DNA of 64,000 bases from Candidatus Edwardsiibacteriota bacterium (GCA_020053305.1 JAGVNJ010000070.1:1-64000), one strand, 5' to 3'. Positions 16,172 to 24,407 are shown, counted from the stretch's first letter. Numbers and translations are program-made. Notes: generated by a model from the sequence alone, not told the origin.

Positions 16172-16489
16172 ATGTTCTGTTTTTACGAAAACCGGTCCCG
16201 GAAACTTTTATGGGGGTTGTTCTGGCTGGCCCTGGGTGCCTTCCTGCTGCTCTCCAACTACGGGGTGATCGGCTACCAGTTCTCTTTCAGTCGGGACTGG
16301 CCCATACTGCTGATCGCCTGGGGCATCATGAAGATATTCGATACCCTGATCTGGCGCCGGGGGAAAAAGGACAGGATCAACGTCCTGCACAGCGAAGGCG
16401 ACAGCCAGTCCCGGGCCCAGATATTAAAAGCCGTCGAAGACGGCCAGATGAACGCCGAAGAGGCCGCCCGGAGGCTGAAGGACCTGTAA
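16172..16489 (+). CDS. LiaI/LiaF-like membrane protein with C-terminal SHOCT-like helix pair
   Basis: 105 residues. 'LLWGLFWLALGAFLLLSNYG' and 'DWPILLIAWGIMKIFDTLIW' are two membrane segments, closely similar to the 56-residue protein just upstream (tandem paralogues). After a basic loop the C-terminus 'AQILKAVEDGQMNAEEAARR' repeats the helix pair of the DUF2089 and DUF4097 proteins. AAGGAGA precedes the ATG. Likely an inner-membrane partner of the envelope module; function inferred from context. Confidence 0.8.
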   Translation: MFCFYENRSRKLLWGLFWLALGAFLLLSNYGVIGYQFSFSRDWPILLIAWGIMKIFDTLIWRRGKKDRINVLHSEGDSQSRAQILKAVEDGQMNAEEAARRLKDL

Positions 16490-16542
16490 ACCGTAAGGAC
16501 ACGGCATGCCGTGTCTCGATAATCAACAAGGAGGACATTATC

Positions 16543-16944
16543 ATGTCGGAGGAAAGACTGCGGATCCTCAAGATGGTCGAAGACAAGAAGATCACCGCCG
16601 AAGAGGCCGCCAAACTGCTGTCAGCCATGGACTCCCCTGCCTCGCAGGGCAAGGCCCACTGGCTTAAGGTCCGGGTGTTCGACCGTGATTCGGACAAGCC
16701 CAAGGTGCGGGTGACCGTGCCGCTGAGCATTTTGAAGATCGCCGGCAAGCTGGGGGGAAAATTCCAGGTGATGATGCCGGAGGAGGCCAAGGCCCAGATG
16801 GAGGCCAAGGGGATCAAGCTGGATGCCGAGAGCCTGGAGAACATCGAACAGCTGTTCGACGAGCTGGCGGTGAACGGGCGTTATCAGCTGGTCAACGTGG
16901 AGGACGACGAGGACGGGCAAAGGGTCGAGGTGTACATAGACTGA
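16543..16944 (+). CDS. SHOCT-like helix-pair protein of the envelope module
   Basis: 133 residues from ATG 16543, which has an excellent AAGGAGGA site; the track ORF (16210) begins far upstream in another gene and is not the real start. Residues 1-28 ('LRILKMVEDKKITAEEAAKL') are the fourth copy of the helix pair. The rest ('LKVRVFDRDSDKPKVRVTVP' and the acidic end) is a small alpha/beta domain often found in DUF4097-linked proteins. It ends the operon and is followed by a strong terminator. Role unknown. Confidence 0.8.
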   Translation: MSEERLRILKMVEDKKITAEEAAKLLSAMDSPASQGKAHWLKVRVFDRDSDKPKVRVTVPLSILKIAGKLGGKFQVMMPEEAKAQMEAKGIKLDAESLENIEQLFDELAVNGRYQLVNVEDDEDGQRVEVYID

Positions 16945-16962
16945 CCTGCCATGCATTTAAGA

Positions 16963-16993
16963 AGCCCCGCTGTTGCCAGCGGGGCTTTGTTTT
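16963..16993 (+). terminator. Terminator of the envelope module
   Basis: Stem AGCCCCGCT/AGCGGGGCT with loop GTTGCC and a T-rich tail. It lies between convergent units and may also serve the PhoH gene on the other strand. Confidence 0.85.
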
Positions 16994-17057
16994 GCATGGC
17001 TGACCGGAAGATCTGCGAAAATCCGTCTTAATCCTAAAAATCCGCGTTCTATGGTAT

Positions 17058-18389
17058 TTACAGCAGGTCGCTGGCCAGCTCGGCCAGGTGGCTCCGCTCA
17101 CCCTTGATCAGATTGACGTGGGCAAACAACTGCTGCCCCTTCATCCGGTCCACCAGATAGGTCAGCCCGTTGGACTGGCTGTCTAAATAGGGAGAATCTA
17201 TCTGATAGATATCTCCGGTGAATACCACCTTGGCTCCCTCCCCCGCCCGGGTGATGATGGTCTTGACCTCCAGAGGCGTCAGGTTCTGGGCCTCGTCCAC
17301 GATGAAGAAGATGTTGGACAGGCTGCGGCCCCGGATGAAAGCCAGGGCCGAGATCACCAGCTTCTCGTTCTGGATCATCTCGTTGATCTTGTTGTGTTCC
17401 TTGCTCTCGGGCGAGAAGCGGTGCTTGATCACCGCCAGGTTGTCCCATAACGGCTCCATGTAGGGATCTATCTTGGATTTTATGTCCCCCGGCAGGAACC
17501 CGATGTCCCGGTTGGCCAGGGGCACCACTGGCCGGGCCAGGTAGATCTGGTGGAACTGCCTTCTCTGTTCCAGAGCCGCCGCCAGAGCCAGCAGGGTCTT
17601 CCCGGTGCCGGCCTTCCCGGTGATGGCCACCAGCTGGATCTCCGGCTGCATCAGGGCATCCAGGGTGATGGTCTGCTCGGCATTGCGGGGCTCTATGCCG
17701 TAGGCGTGACGCTTGACCACCCTCTCCATGGCCTTTTTCTCGGCATTGAAGCGGCACAGCACGCTGGAGCTGTTGTTCTTAAAGACGAAATACTGGTTGG
17801 GTACCGGTGTTTCCATCTTGGGAAGATCCGATATCGCCACATTGTAGGGTTCTTCGTAGAACCTGTTTATGATTGCCTTGTCCAGGTCCTCCATCACCTG
17901 AGCCCCGGCATAAAGCTTGTCCACATGCTGGATCTTGCCGGTCTCGTAATCCTCGGCCGGGATGCCCAGCGATTTGGCCTTCATCCGCAGGTTTATGTCC
18001 TTGCTGACGATGATCACCTGGCGTCCTTTGAGGGTCTTGCAGAACTGGTCGGCCAGGGCCAGTATCCGATGATCGGCCTTGTCGGCGGTGAAGGCATGAT
18101 AGATCAGTTCCGAGTGGGGATCCTCCACCTCCACGTACAGCCGGCCCTTGCCCTTGCCCAGCGAGACCCCCTTGGTGAACAGCTGGTCCCCGGCCAGCTT
18201 GTCCAGCTCCCGGATGAACTCCCGGGCCTCGAAATTGATCAGATCGCTGCCCTTCTTGAACTTGTCCAGCTCCTCCAGCACCACGATGGGGATGACGATG
18301 TCATGTTCCTCAAAATGATTGATACAGGTGTGATCGTACAGGATCACGTTGGTGTCCAGCACGAACAGCTTCTTCTTGACTGCTTTCAT
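17058..18389 (-). CDS. PIN-PhoH fusion ATPase (PhoH2/YlaK type)
   Basis: 443 residues. The N-terminal PIN domain starts 'LFVLDTNVILYDH' with its metal-binding acidic residues ('VVLEELDKFK', 'TADKADHRILALA', 'IIVSKDINLRM'). The C-terminal PhoH ATPase has Walker A 'ITGKAGTGKTLLALAAA' (about 255-270) and Walker B 'FFIVDEAQNLTPLEV'. Related PhoH2 proteins couple an RNA helicase to a PIN ribonuclease. An antitoxin-like small upstream ORF, seen with mycobacterial phoH2, is not evident here. The gene stands alone, between convergent terminators. Confidence 0.9.
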   Translation of the reverse strand: MKAVKKKLFVLDTNVILYDHTCINHFEEHDIVIPIVVLEELDKFKKGSDLINFEAREFIRELDKLAGDQLFTKGVSLGKGKGRLYVEVEDPHSELIYHAFTADKADHRILALADQFCKTLKGRQVIIVSKDINLRMKAKSLGIPAEDYETGKIQHVDKLYAGAQVMEDLDKAIINRFYEEPYNVAISDLPKMETPVPNQYFVFKNNSSSVLCRFNAEKKAMERVVKRHAYGIEPRNAEQTITLDALMQPEIQLVAITGKAGTGKTLLALAAALEQRRQFHQIYLARPVVPLANRDIGFLPGDIKSKIDPYMEPLWDNLAVIKHRFSPESKEHNKINEMIQNEKLVISALAFIRGRSLSNIFFIVDEAQNLTPLEVKTIITRAGEGAKVVFTGDIYQIDSPYLDSQSNGLTYLVDRMKGQQLFAHVNLIKGERSHLAELASDLL

Positions 18390-18431
18390 GATCTTCCTGT
18401 TTTTGTGTTGACGGTTACGGTTTTGAGGACC

Positions 18432-18465
18432 AAAATAAAAGCCGAGATCTTCTATGATCTCGGCT
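18432..18465 (-). terminator. Terminator after the Kelch surface protein
   Basis: Minus-strand stem AGCCGAGATC/GATCTCGGCT with loop ATAGAA followed by TTTATTTT. It closes the CsgG-like/Kelch unit. Confidence 0.88.
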
Positions 18466-18474
18466 TGGGTGTTT

Positions 18475-21400
18475 TTATCTTATCAGCGCCATCCTCCGGG
18501 TCAGGGTGCGGTCCGGCGTCTGCATCTGGTAGAAGTACAGCCCGGCCGCGGCCTTGCGTCCGGCCTGGTCCTTTCCGTCCCAGGCCACGCTGTAGCGCCC
18601 GGTCATCTGGTGCTCATCCAAAAGGGTTCTGACCAATTGCCCTGCTACGTTATAGACAGAGATCCTGACCTTCCCCTCGGCCGCCAGCTGGTAGCTGATG
18701 GTGGTCTGGCCGGAGAAGGGATTGGGCAGGTTCTGGCCCAGCACCGTAGCGGTGGGCACGGAGAATGTGCTGCCCAGCACTTGCTTGGCGTATTCACTGC
18801 TCCCAACAATGATCCGGAACTCCCTGGTCTGTTCGCCGGATTCCGGGATAAAACTGTAAGCTTTGTCGCCGGCGACTTTCACCGAAACCTGTCTGGTAAG
18901 ATCAGCCAAATAGCACTCTGTTCCCGATGGGAAATCGACCGGCAGGTTAATGGCCAGTTCGGTCGAACCGTTGCACTCCACCGCAAAATTCCAGACCTGC
19001 CCCTCGCCTATCTCGGGACGGACGTCGGTGCAGAACTTGTCATCTGCCAGCCGGAAATAACCGGAGGTCCCGGTCAGACCGGAGGGCGGCTCAGGATAGT
19101 CGAAACGGTCGCTCCGGTCGGAGGACTCGGGATTGATTCCGAAATAGTTATGGTCGGCCCCTTCCAGGCCCTCCACCCTGACCAGAGCCTGCCACTGTCC
19201 GGGAGACTTCGCCGGGGCCGAAGCGGCCGGCTTGCTGCCGGCGGCATAGGGATAGATTGTCAGGTCAACGCTGTAGCTGTTGTCGTTCTTGAAGCTGAAG
19301 CCCTTGAAAGGCTGGAACAGCATGCTGCTGGTCACCTCATCCGGCAGCCACCAGCGGACCTGGTTGGGGTTGTAGTGGTAGGGTCCGGATACTGCCAGCG
19401 GAATGTACACGTTCATCCAGTCTATCGGGAACATGAACGGGTTGCCGATGTCGTTCCAGCCGGGATCCAGCGTCAGGGTCAACCCCTCCGACTGCACAAT
19501 GCCGCCAATGCTGCTGTCGGGCGCCTCGAACTTGATGTAATTTTCAGAAACCCGGTCCCGCACCCAGAAGGCCTGGCCCATCTTGTGGATAGTGCTCAGG
19601 TAATTGTCAGGTGTATTCAATTCGTTGTAAATGCCGTTAAACCATACAAACAATCTCCATTTGGCGGCGTTATAAACGTCAAGCTCGTCCGCCAACATAT
19701 GAAAGATGTTCTGGTTGGTGGCATCGCTGGGTATGGAGATCATCTGCCACTGGTCATGTACCAGGGTGGTCTGAAAGTCTTCGTTAAAGCGGACCGGATG
19801 GATGTAATAATCGCCCATCGATGGCCAGGTGCAGGAGTTGCCGGCCGAATCGGTGGCCACCACCTGGTACCGCACCCCCTGTTTGTAGATCTGGGTTCCC
19901 CCTATCGACACGGCATACTCATCGTTGGAGGTCGGCCCCAGCACCATGCCCCCCGGGGCGGAGGTTCCGTCAACCGGGCCCCAATAAACGATGACTTGAG
20001 CTACCTTGACATCGTCGGTCACCCTGACCCTGAACTCGGAACCGGTACCCGCATAAAGCCAGGCGGCATTAGTGATGGGCGGCTCAATGGTCGGGGGCGT
20101 GAGGTCCTCCACTGCCGTAGTGAAATTGAACTGGTGGTTCGAGGCCAGGTTGTTGACGGCCAGGTCCGTGGCATCAGTCAGGGTGAAGGTGATATTTTGT
20201 CCGCCCGGAAACGGGAAATGGTAGAGGGTGACCGTATCGCCGGCGGCATTCCAGGAGTTGCTCCATCCGCCGGGGTCGGGCGAGCAGGTGAAGTTGAATA
20301 TCCCGTATCCGAAGCTGTTGCCTATCGGCTCGGAGAAGCCGATGACTATCGGCTGGTCCACCGCCACCGATGCAGCCGAGATCGAAGGATCGGTATAGGT
20401 CACATAGGGACTGGTCATATCTAATATGAAGCTGGGGATGCTGTGATACCCGGAGTGGTTGCCGGCCGTGTCCCTGGCCTCCACTCTCCAGTAGTAGGTG
20501 CCTTCGCCATACGACGATAGGTTCATGGTGGTTCCGGTTGCTGTTATGCCGGGATCATCGATCAGCACCGCGGCAAAGGTCTGGTCCCAGGCGATCTGCA
20601 GGTGGTACTTGTCAACTCCGTCCACCGCGAACCAGGAAAAATAAACGCTGGGGTTGTTGGTGTACGTGCCGTCGTCCGGGGTGGAAGGAACCGGCTGGTC
20701 CGGCGGGGTCAGGTCCAGGGTCAGCCGCCGCACCGGGGACCACAGCGAACTGTCGCTTAATGACGGATTGTATGACTTCACCCTCCAGTAAAAGTCTCCT
20801 GCCGGGGAGATGGTCACCCCGCTGATCACGGTATCTATGTTGGTGGCCGTCTGGTGATCAAGAATGTCTATGGTGTAAAAGTTGGGATCGGTGGAGACCT
20901 GTATACGGTAACGCCCAGCGTCAGGCACCGATCTCCAGACGAAATTCACCAACTGGTTGTTGACATAAGCATTTGGCGGGGGCAAAACCAGCTGCGGCGG
21001 ATTTGGGGCGAATGGCCGGTACTGCCAGACGCTGTCACTCTGGGAAACTGTGGGATCCGATCCGCCGAAAAGATAAATGGTATTATTAACACCACAAGCC
21101 CCGGCCCTGAACAGCTTTACCGGGATCGAATCGCCCAGGACCCAGGTGTTGGTTACAGGGTTGTAGATATCCACCCGCCTGGTAATAGTGTTGGAGCCGT
21201 CGATAACCCCGCCGATCAGGTAGATCAACCCGTTGACCACCGCTCCGGCCGCCTGCCAGCGCGGCACCGGCATGGAAGTTCCCTTGGTGGTCCAGCCCGT
21301 TCCCGAATCGTATTCCACGATCGAATTCAGAATGTTGTTCAGACTGTCCTTGCCGCCCAGAACATAAATATGGGGCTTGGCATCGCTTCCCATTGCCGTT

Positions 21401-21981
21401 ACGGTCACCGCGCAGGTTCGGGATTGGGGCATGGCCTGCACATATATCGGCGGGCCGCCTTGGGGATCCAGACGCTCTACAGAGGAAGTTGTCTGCCCGA
21501 TATTGTTCGTGCCTCCCACCGCATACAGGTATCGGTTGTAGAGGTATACCAACCCATGGCTGGTCCTGGGTGTCAGGCTGTTCATATTGGTGGCATTCCA
21601 GCTGTAGATCATCTCGGCATACTTGAAGGTGCTGTCCTTGACATTGGGCGAACACCAGCCGCCATGGACATACAGGGTGTCGCCGGCCCGGGCAGCGGCC
21701 GCCGCGGACACGCTATAGGGGTAATTGGCCAGCCAACCCCATGAATGATCGGACAGCTTCAGATAGAACGCCAGGTTGGTATCACCGGCACTGGTCGAAC
21801 CGCCCACTAGGGCGATGCCATCGATGCTATTGGCGGCGTCATAGTAGCGGCTGACCGCTATATTAGAAGCGCCGATACCGCTGGGCAGGTGGCCGATCAT
21901 ATCCCATACCCCGGCCAAAGCCAGGGAGGAGAACAAACAGAGGCAGATTACAGAGATCGCTATTGCTTTATATGTTTTCAT
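18475..21981 (-). CDS. Secreted Kelch-repeat protein with FlgD-like sorting domain
   Basis: 1168-residue exported protein. It has a signal peptide ('AISVICLCLFSSLALAG'), then about five Kelch-type repeats ('VYLYNRYLYAVGGTNN', 'HIYVLGGKDSLNN', 'NGLIYLIGGV', 'NNTIYLFGG') forming a probable beta-propeller. Two fibronectin-like segments ('NFVWRSVPDAGRYRIQVSTD') follow, then a Big_5-like domain ('VAVDQPIVIGFSEPIG') and a C-terminal sorting domain with 'NLPNPFSGQTTISYQL', 'YNVAGQLVRTLL' and 'WDGKDQAGR'. The last type of domain is used for type IX-like secretion in FCB bacteria. It starts 12 bases after the CsgG-like gene. Ligand unknown. Confidence 0.85.
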   Translation of the reverse strand: MKTYKAIAISVICLCLFSSLALAGVWDMIGHLPSGIGASNIAVSRYYDAANSIDGIALVGGSTSAGDTNLAFYLKLSDHSWGWLANYPYSVSAAAAARAGDTLYVHGGWCSPNVKDSTFKYAEMIYSWNATNMNSLTPRTSHGLVYLYNRYLYAVGGTNNIGQTTSSVERLDPQGGPPIYVQAMPQSRTCAVTVTAMGSDAKPHIYVLGGKDSLNNILNSIVEYDSGTGWTTKGTSMPVPRWQAAGAVVNGLIYLIGGVIDGSNTITRRVDIYNPVTNTWVLGDSIPVKLFRAGACGVNNTIYLFGGSDPTVSQSDSVWQYRPFAPNPPQLVLPPPNAYVNNQLVNFVWRSVPDAGRYRIQVSTDPNFYTIDILDHQTATNIDTVISGVTISPAGDFYWRVKSYNPSLSDSSLWSPVRRLTLDLTPPDQPVPSTPDDGTYTNNPSVYFSWFAVDGVDKYHLQIAWDQTFAAVLIDDPGITATGTTMNLSSYGEGTYYWRVEARDTAGNHSGYHSIPSFILDMTSPYVTYTDPSISAASVAVDQPIVIGFSEPIGNSFGYGIFNFTCSPDPGGWSNSWNAAGDTVTLYHFPFPGGQNITFTLTDATDLAVNNLASNHQFNFTTAVEDLTPPTIEPPITNAAWLYAGTGSEFRVRVTDDVKVAQVIVYWGPVDGTSAPGGMVLGPTSNDEYAVSIGGTQIYKQGVRYQVVATDSAGNSCTWPSMGDYYIHPVRFNEDFQTTLVHDQWQMISIPSDATNQNIFHMLADELDVYNAAKWRLFVWFNGIYNELNTPDNYLSTIHKMGQAFWVRDRVSENYIKFEAPDSSIGGIVQSEGLTLTLDPGWNDIGNPFMFPIDWMNVYIPLAVSGPYHYNPNQVRWWLPDEVTSSMLFQPFKGFSFKNDNSYSVDLTIYPYAAGSKPAASAPAKSPGQWQALVRVEGLEGADHNYFGINPESSDRSDRFDYPEPPSGLTGTSGYFRLADDKFCTDVRPEIGEGQVWNFAVECNGSTELAINLPVDFPSGTECYLADLTRQVSVKVAGDKAYSFIPESGEQTREFRIIVGSSEYAKQVLGSTFSVPTATVLGQNLPNPFSGQTTISYQLAAEGKVRISVYNVAGQLVRTLLDEHQMTGRYSVAWDGKDQAGRKAAAGLYFYQMQTPDRTLTRRMALIR

Positions 21982-21993
21982 TTTTCTTTCTCC

Positions 21994-22716
21994 TTATGGC
22001 CTGGTTGGCGGTAGTGGGATGGCGGTGTCCACCGGGGGGGTATCATCAGCCGGGGCGTCCGAAGAGCCCCCGCCCAGCAGGGCCGCCGCCGCACCGCCGG
22101 CCGCCAAGGCCCCGATCCCGCCCCAGAACCACCACTTCTTGGTCAGGGGTTTACCTTGCCCGGCTGGCTCCGATTTCAGAGCCTGATCGTTGACCTTCTT
22201 GTCGGTCTTTTTGGCCCCGTCGGCCTGTACCGAGGCCGCCAGGGTGTAGGCCACGTTCTTCATCACCACCGTCAGCAGCTTGTCGATCTCCCCGGTGTAG
22301 TCCTCGGTAACGCTGCGCTCGATCCTTCCGGTGCGGACGTCTATCATCCGGATATTGACGGTATAGGTCTTGCCCACCTTGCCCAGGCTGCCGGAGACCA
22401 TCTTCTCCACCCCGATCAGCTGGCCCACCTCCATGGCGCAGGCGTCGGTGTTGCAGGCCCCGGACTGCTGAAAGCCCTGCTCTTTGAGGATATCCTGCAT
22501 CTTTCCCCGTTCCATGGCATCGAAGACCCCGGTGCGGAAAAGCTCGGTACGCAGGCGGTCGGACAGGGCCGAAACCTCGGTTTCGGGAACCCCCTTGGGC
22601 TCCAGATCCAAAATAGCCACCGTGGTCTTGCGGGCGGTTTGGGCCCAGCAGAAATCGGCGGCTATCGGAGATAAAAGCAGCAGCAATGCCAGCAAAGTTG
22701 ACATGGTTTTCATCAT
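21994..22716 (-). CDS. CsgG/LpoB-like exported protein
   Basis: 240 residues with a signal peptide ending near 'CWAQ'. The core 'TTVAILDLEPKGVPETEVSA' through 'GVFDAMERGKMQDILKEQG' and 'LGKVGKTYTVNIRMIDVRTG' follows the CsgG/FlgT/LpoB-type fold. There is no lipobox, and a TM-like glycine/alanine segment ('WFWGGIGALAAGGAAAALLG') lies near residue 205, so this is not a standard CsgG pore. 'ACNTDACAMEVG' carries a Cys pair. It is the first gene of a unit with the Kelch surface protein. It may be involved in export or anchoring, but this is inference from position. Confidence 0.7.
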   Translation of the reverse strand: MMKTMSTLLALLLLLSPIAADFCWAQTARKTTVAILDLEPKGVPETEVSALSDRLRTELFRTGVFDAMERGKMQDILKEQGFQQSGACNTDACAMEVGQLIGVEKMVSGSLGKVGKTYTVNIRMIDVRTGRIERSVTEDYTGEIDKLLTVVMKNVAYTLAASVQADGAKKTDKKVNDQALKSEPAGQGKPLTKKWWFWGGIGALAAGGAAAALLGGGSSDAPADDTPPVDTAIPLPPTRP

Positions 22717-22759
22717 AGATCCCCCATATGATTAATGCATTAACTTATGTATGACCAAT

Positions 22760-22788
22760 ATGATACCCGAATAAATATTGATAGTCAA
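22760..22788 (-). promoter_or_regulatory. Promoter of the CsgG-like/Kelch unit
   Basis: Minus-strand TTGACT (22783-22788), 17 bases, TATCAT (22760-22765). GGGGGAT precedes the start codon at 22716. Confidence 0.65.
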
Positions 22789-22799
22789 GTTGAAATTTA

Positions 22800-22828
22800 A
22801 CAAAAAGCCACATAGATGCTATGTGGCT
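22800..22828 (-). terminator. Terminator after tRNA-Asn
   Basis: Stem AGCCACATAG/CTATGTGGCT with a 3-base loop, then TTTTT on the minus strand, eight bases past the tRNA CCA end. Confidence 0.88.
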
Positions 22829-22836
22829 AAATTTTC

Positions 22837-22911
22837 TGGCTCCAGCGGTAGGGCTCGAACCTACAACAACCCGGTTAACAGCCGGGAGCTCTACCATTGA
22901 GCTACGCTGGA
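22837..22911 (-). tRNA. tRNA-Asn (GTT)
   Basis: 75-base cloverleaf with acceptor TCCAGCG/CGCTGGA, D arm GCTC-AATGGTAGA-GC, anticodon loop CTGTTAA (anticodon GTT), T arm 'GTAGGTTCGAGCCCTAC' and an encoded CCA end. It has its own promoter and terminator. The upstream side is now bounded by an insertion sequence. Confidence 0.97.
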
Positions 22912-22930
22912 ATATCTTTTTAGAGGGTTA

Positions 22931-22959
22931 ATTATATTTTATTTTCATCCGTATGTCAA
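22931..22959 (-). promoter_or_regulatory. Consensus promoter of tRNA-Asn
   Basis: Minus-strand TTGACA (22954-22959), 17-base spacer and TATAAT (22931-22936), both perfect. The left target-site copy of the IS starts at the very next base (22960), so only 13 bases of native upstream DNA remain before the IS. Confidence 0.88.
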
Positions 22960-22972
22960 GATTTTAAATACG
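22960..22972. repeat. Target-site duplication, left copy
   Basis: 'GATTTTAAATACG' flanks the insertion sequence; the same 13 bases recur at 24390-24402. Confidence 0.85.
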
Positions 22973-22984
22973 ATGTTAATCAAA

Positions 22985-23066
22985 GTTGAAAAGTGAACCG
23001 TTCAAACTTGAAAAGTGAACCATTTCCAGTTGAAAAGTGAACTAATAAAATGCTTCAAAAGTGAAC
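22985..23066 (+). repeat. Four-copy iteron at the left end of the IS
   Basis: 'GTTGAAAAGTGAAC' or close variants start at 22985, 23007, 23029 and 23053, with 22, 22 and 24-base periods (about two helical turns). They run to within 37 bases of the transposase start, so transposase binding could also repress its own promoter. Confidence 0.85.
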
Positions 23067-23102
23067 TGACCGTGATATAGTACTCCTTAAAAAGGGGATA
23101 CC

Positions 23103-24353
23103 ATGGATCAGTTGCACAAGCGGTTCAGCGGTGAGCAAGTTAAAGTAATACTCCAGGGGTATTGTCAAGGCACGATGACACGGGCAGCAATTGAAGAAAT
23201 GTTAATGATTGGCAAGACGCGCTTTTTTACCTTGCTCGATGAATACCGGCGAAGTCCGGAAACGTTTTCTATTGCTTACGAACGCAATACGCCAACTCGA
23301 CTGTCGGCCACTGTCGAATCTGCCATCAAGATCGGGTTGATGCAGGAAAAAGAACTGATCGAGGATCGAAGGCTTCCCATTTGGAATTACAATTACTCGG
23401 CACTTCGCGATCGCCTGCAAAAGAAAGGCATCGCCGTTTCCGCGACCACCATTACGGATCGGGCACGAAAGCTGGATTGTTATAAGCCGCACCCGAAAGG
23501 GAAAACGCATAATCGAATCGTGGAGACGTCAGCCATCGGAACGTTAGTGCAACACGATGCTTCTATTCACCTGTGGTCCCCTTTTGCCGACGAAAAATGG
23601 ACGCTGATTTCATCCATCGATGATTACAGCCGCAAACTCCTCTTTGCCGATTTATTCCTCAAGGAAACCGCATGGGCGCACATCCAAGCGGCGCAAGAGT
23701 TGATGCAGGCGCATGGCTTGCCTTTACGTTATTACGTGGATAACCTACGGGTATTCCGTTTCATCCAGGGGCGGGATAGCATCTGGCGAAAGCATGTGCT
23801 GGAAACCGACGACGTCGATACGCAGTGGCGGCAGATGATGCGCTTATTGGGAGTCGATGCCATTTACGCCCTGTCACCTCAGGCGAAAGGTAAAATTGAA
23901 CGTCCCTACCGTTGGCTGCAAGATCGTATAGTCCGCACCTGTGCGTTGGAACACATCACAAACATTACTGATGTCCGCGCTGTATTGAAAGAGGAACGGG
24001 ATCGCTACAACAACCACCAAGTACATTCCACCACCGGGGAAATTCCCAGCATCCGTTTTGCTAAAGCCCGCGCGGCTGGAAATACTTTGTTTCGTCCGTT
24101 TGCATTGCCCCAGCCATACAATTCAACCAAGGATGTATTTTGCTTGCGCGACACTCGAGTCGTGGATGGCTATCAGCGGATCTCGCTGTTCAACCACGAG
24201 ATCAAGGTCCCCAATGTCCCTTTACGGGAAATGGTAGAACTGCATATGATTCCCAATCAAACTAAAAATATTATGGACATCCGTATCTGGTGGAGTCAAA
24301 AAATGGTCCATTCGATCAGCTTCCCCTTGGACAAGACAACAGTTCACTTTTGA
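23103..24353 (+). CDS. DDE (integrase-core) transposase
   Basis: 416 residues. The N-terminus ('FSGEQVKVILQGYCQGTMTR') is a helix-turn-helix region that should bind the terminal iterons. The central rve/DDE core shows 'GTLVQHDASIHLW' (first Asp), 'YYVDNLRVF' (second Asp) and 'SPQAKGKIERPYRW' (Glu). GGGGATA precedes the ATG. The final codons and the TGA stop lie inside the inner right-end iteron, so the protein's C-terminus is encoded by transposase-binding DNA. No IstB-like helper ATPase is present, arguing against IS21. Confidence 0.9.
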   Translation: MDQLHKRFSGEQVKVILQGYCQGTMTRAAIEEMLMIGKTRFFTLLDEYRRSPETFSIAYERNTPTRLSATVESAIKIGLMQEKELIEDRRLPIWNYNYSALRDRLQKKGIAVSATTITDRARKLDCYKPHPKGKTHNRIVETSAIGTLVQHDASIHLWSPFADEKWTLISSIDDYSRKLLFADLFLKETAWAHIQAAQELMQAHGLPLRYYVDNLRVFRFIQGRDSIWRKHVLETDDVDTQWRQMMRLLGVDAIYALSPQAKGKIERPYRWLQDRIVRTCALEHITNITDVRAVLKEERDRYNNHQVHSTTGEIPSIRFAKARAAGNTLFRPFALPQPYNSTKDVFCLRDTRVVDGYQRISLFNHEIKVPNVPLREMVELHMIPNQTKNIMDIRIWWSQKMVHSISFPLDKTTVHF

Positions 24354-24378
24354 ACTTTTAGGGTGTTCACTTTTCAAC
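24342..24378 (-). repeat. Two-copy iteron at the right end of the IS
   Basis: Inverted copies 'GTTCACTTTTGAAC' (24342-24355) and 'GTTCACTTTTCAAC' (24365-24378), spaced 23 bases apart. The first overlaps the transposase stop codon. Confidence 0.85.
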
Positions 24379-24389
24379 TTTGGCTAACA

Positions 24390-24402
24390 GATTTTAAATA
24401 CG
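24390..24402. repeat. Target-site duplication, right copy
   Basis: 'GATTTTAAATACG', identical to 22960-22972, directly after the right end of the IS and a few bases before the S8 protease stop on the other strand. Confidence 0.85.
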
Positions 24403-24407
24403 GAAAG

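Larger units (their letters stand above)
22973..24389 (+). mobile_element. Insertion sequence of about 1.4 kb with iterated terminal repeats
   Basis: The ends are inverted: the left begins TGTTAATCAAAGTTGAAAAG and the right, read inward, begins TGTTAGCCAAAGTTGAAAAG. A 13-base target duplication flanks the element. It contains one transposase gene. The left end carries four copies and the right end two copies of a 14-base repeat, probable transposase-binding sites. TGT...ACA ends, a single long DDE transposase and a long duplication fit the IS1202/ISTde1-like (ISNCY) group better than IS21, but this needs a database match. Both ends and the ORF look intact, so it may be recent and active. Confidence 0.88.

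Noticed and set aside
18454-20424. 656-residue plus-strand ORF opposite the Kelch gene
   Set aside because: No recognisable domain, composition typical of an antisense frame in GC-rich coding DNA.
22985-23066. CRISPR-like array (four short repeats)
   Set aside because: Period of 22-24 bases is too short, the copies lie at an IS end, and matching inverted copies occur at the other end, so they are transposase sites.
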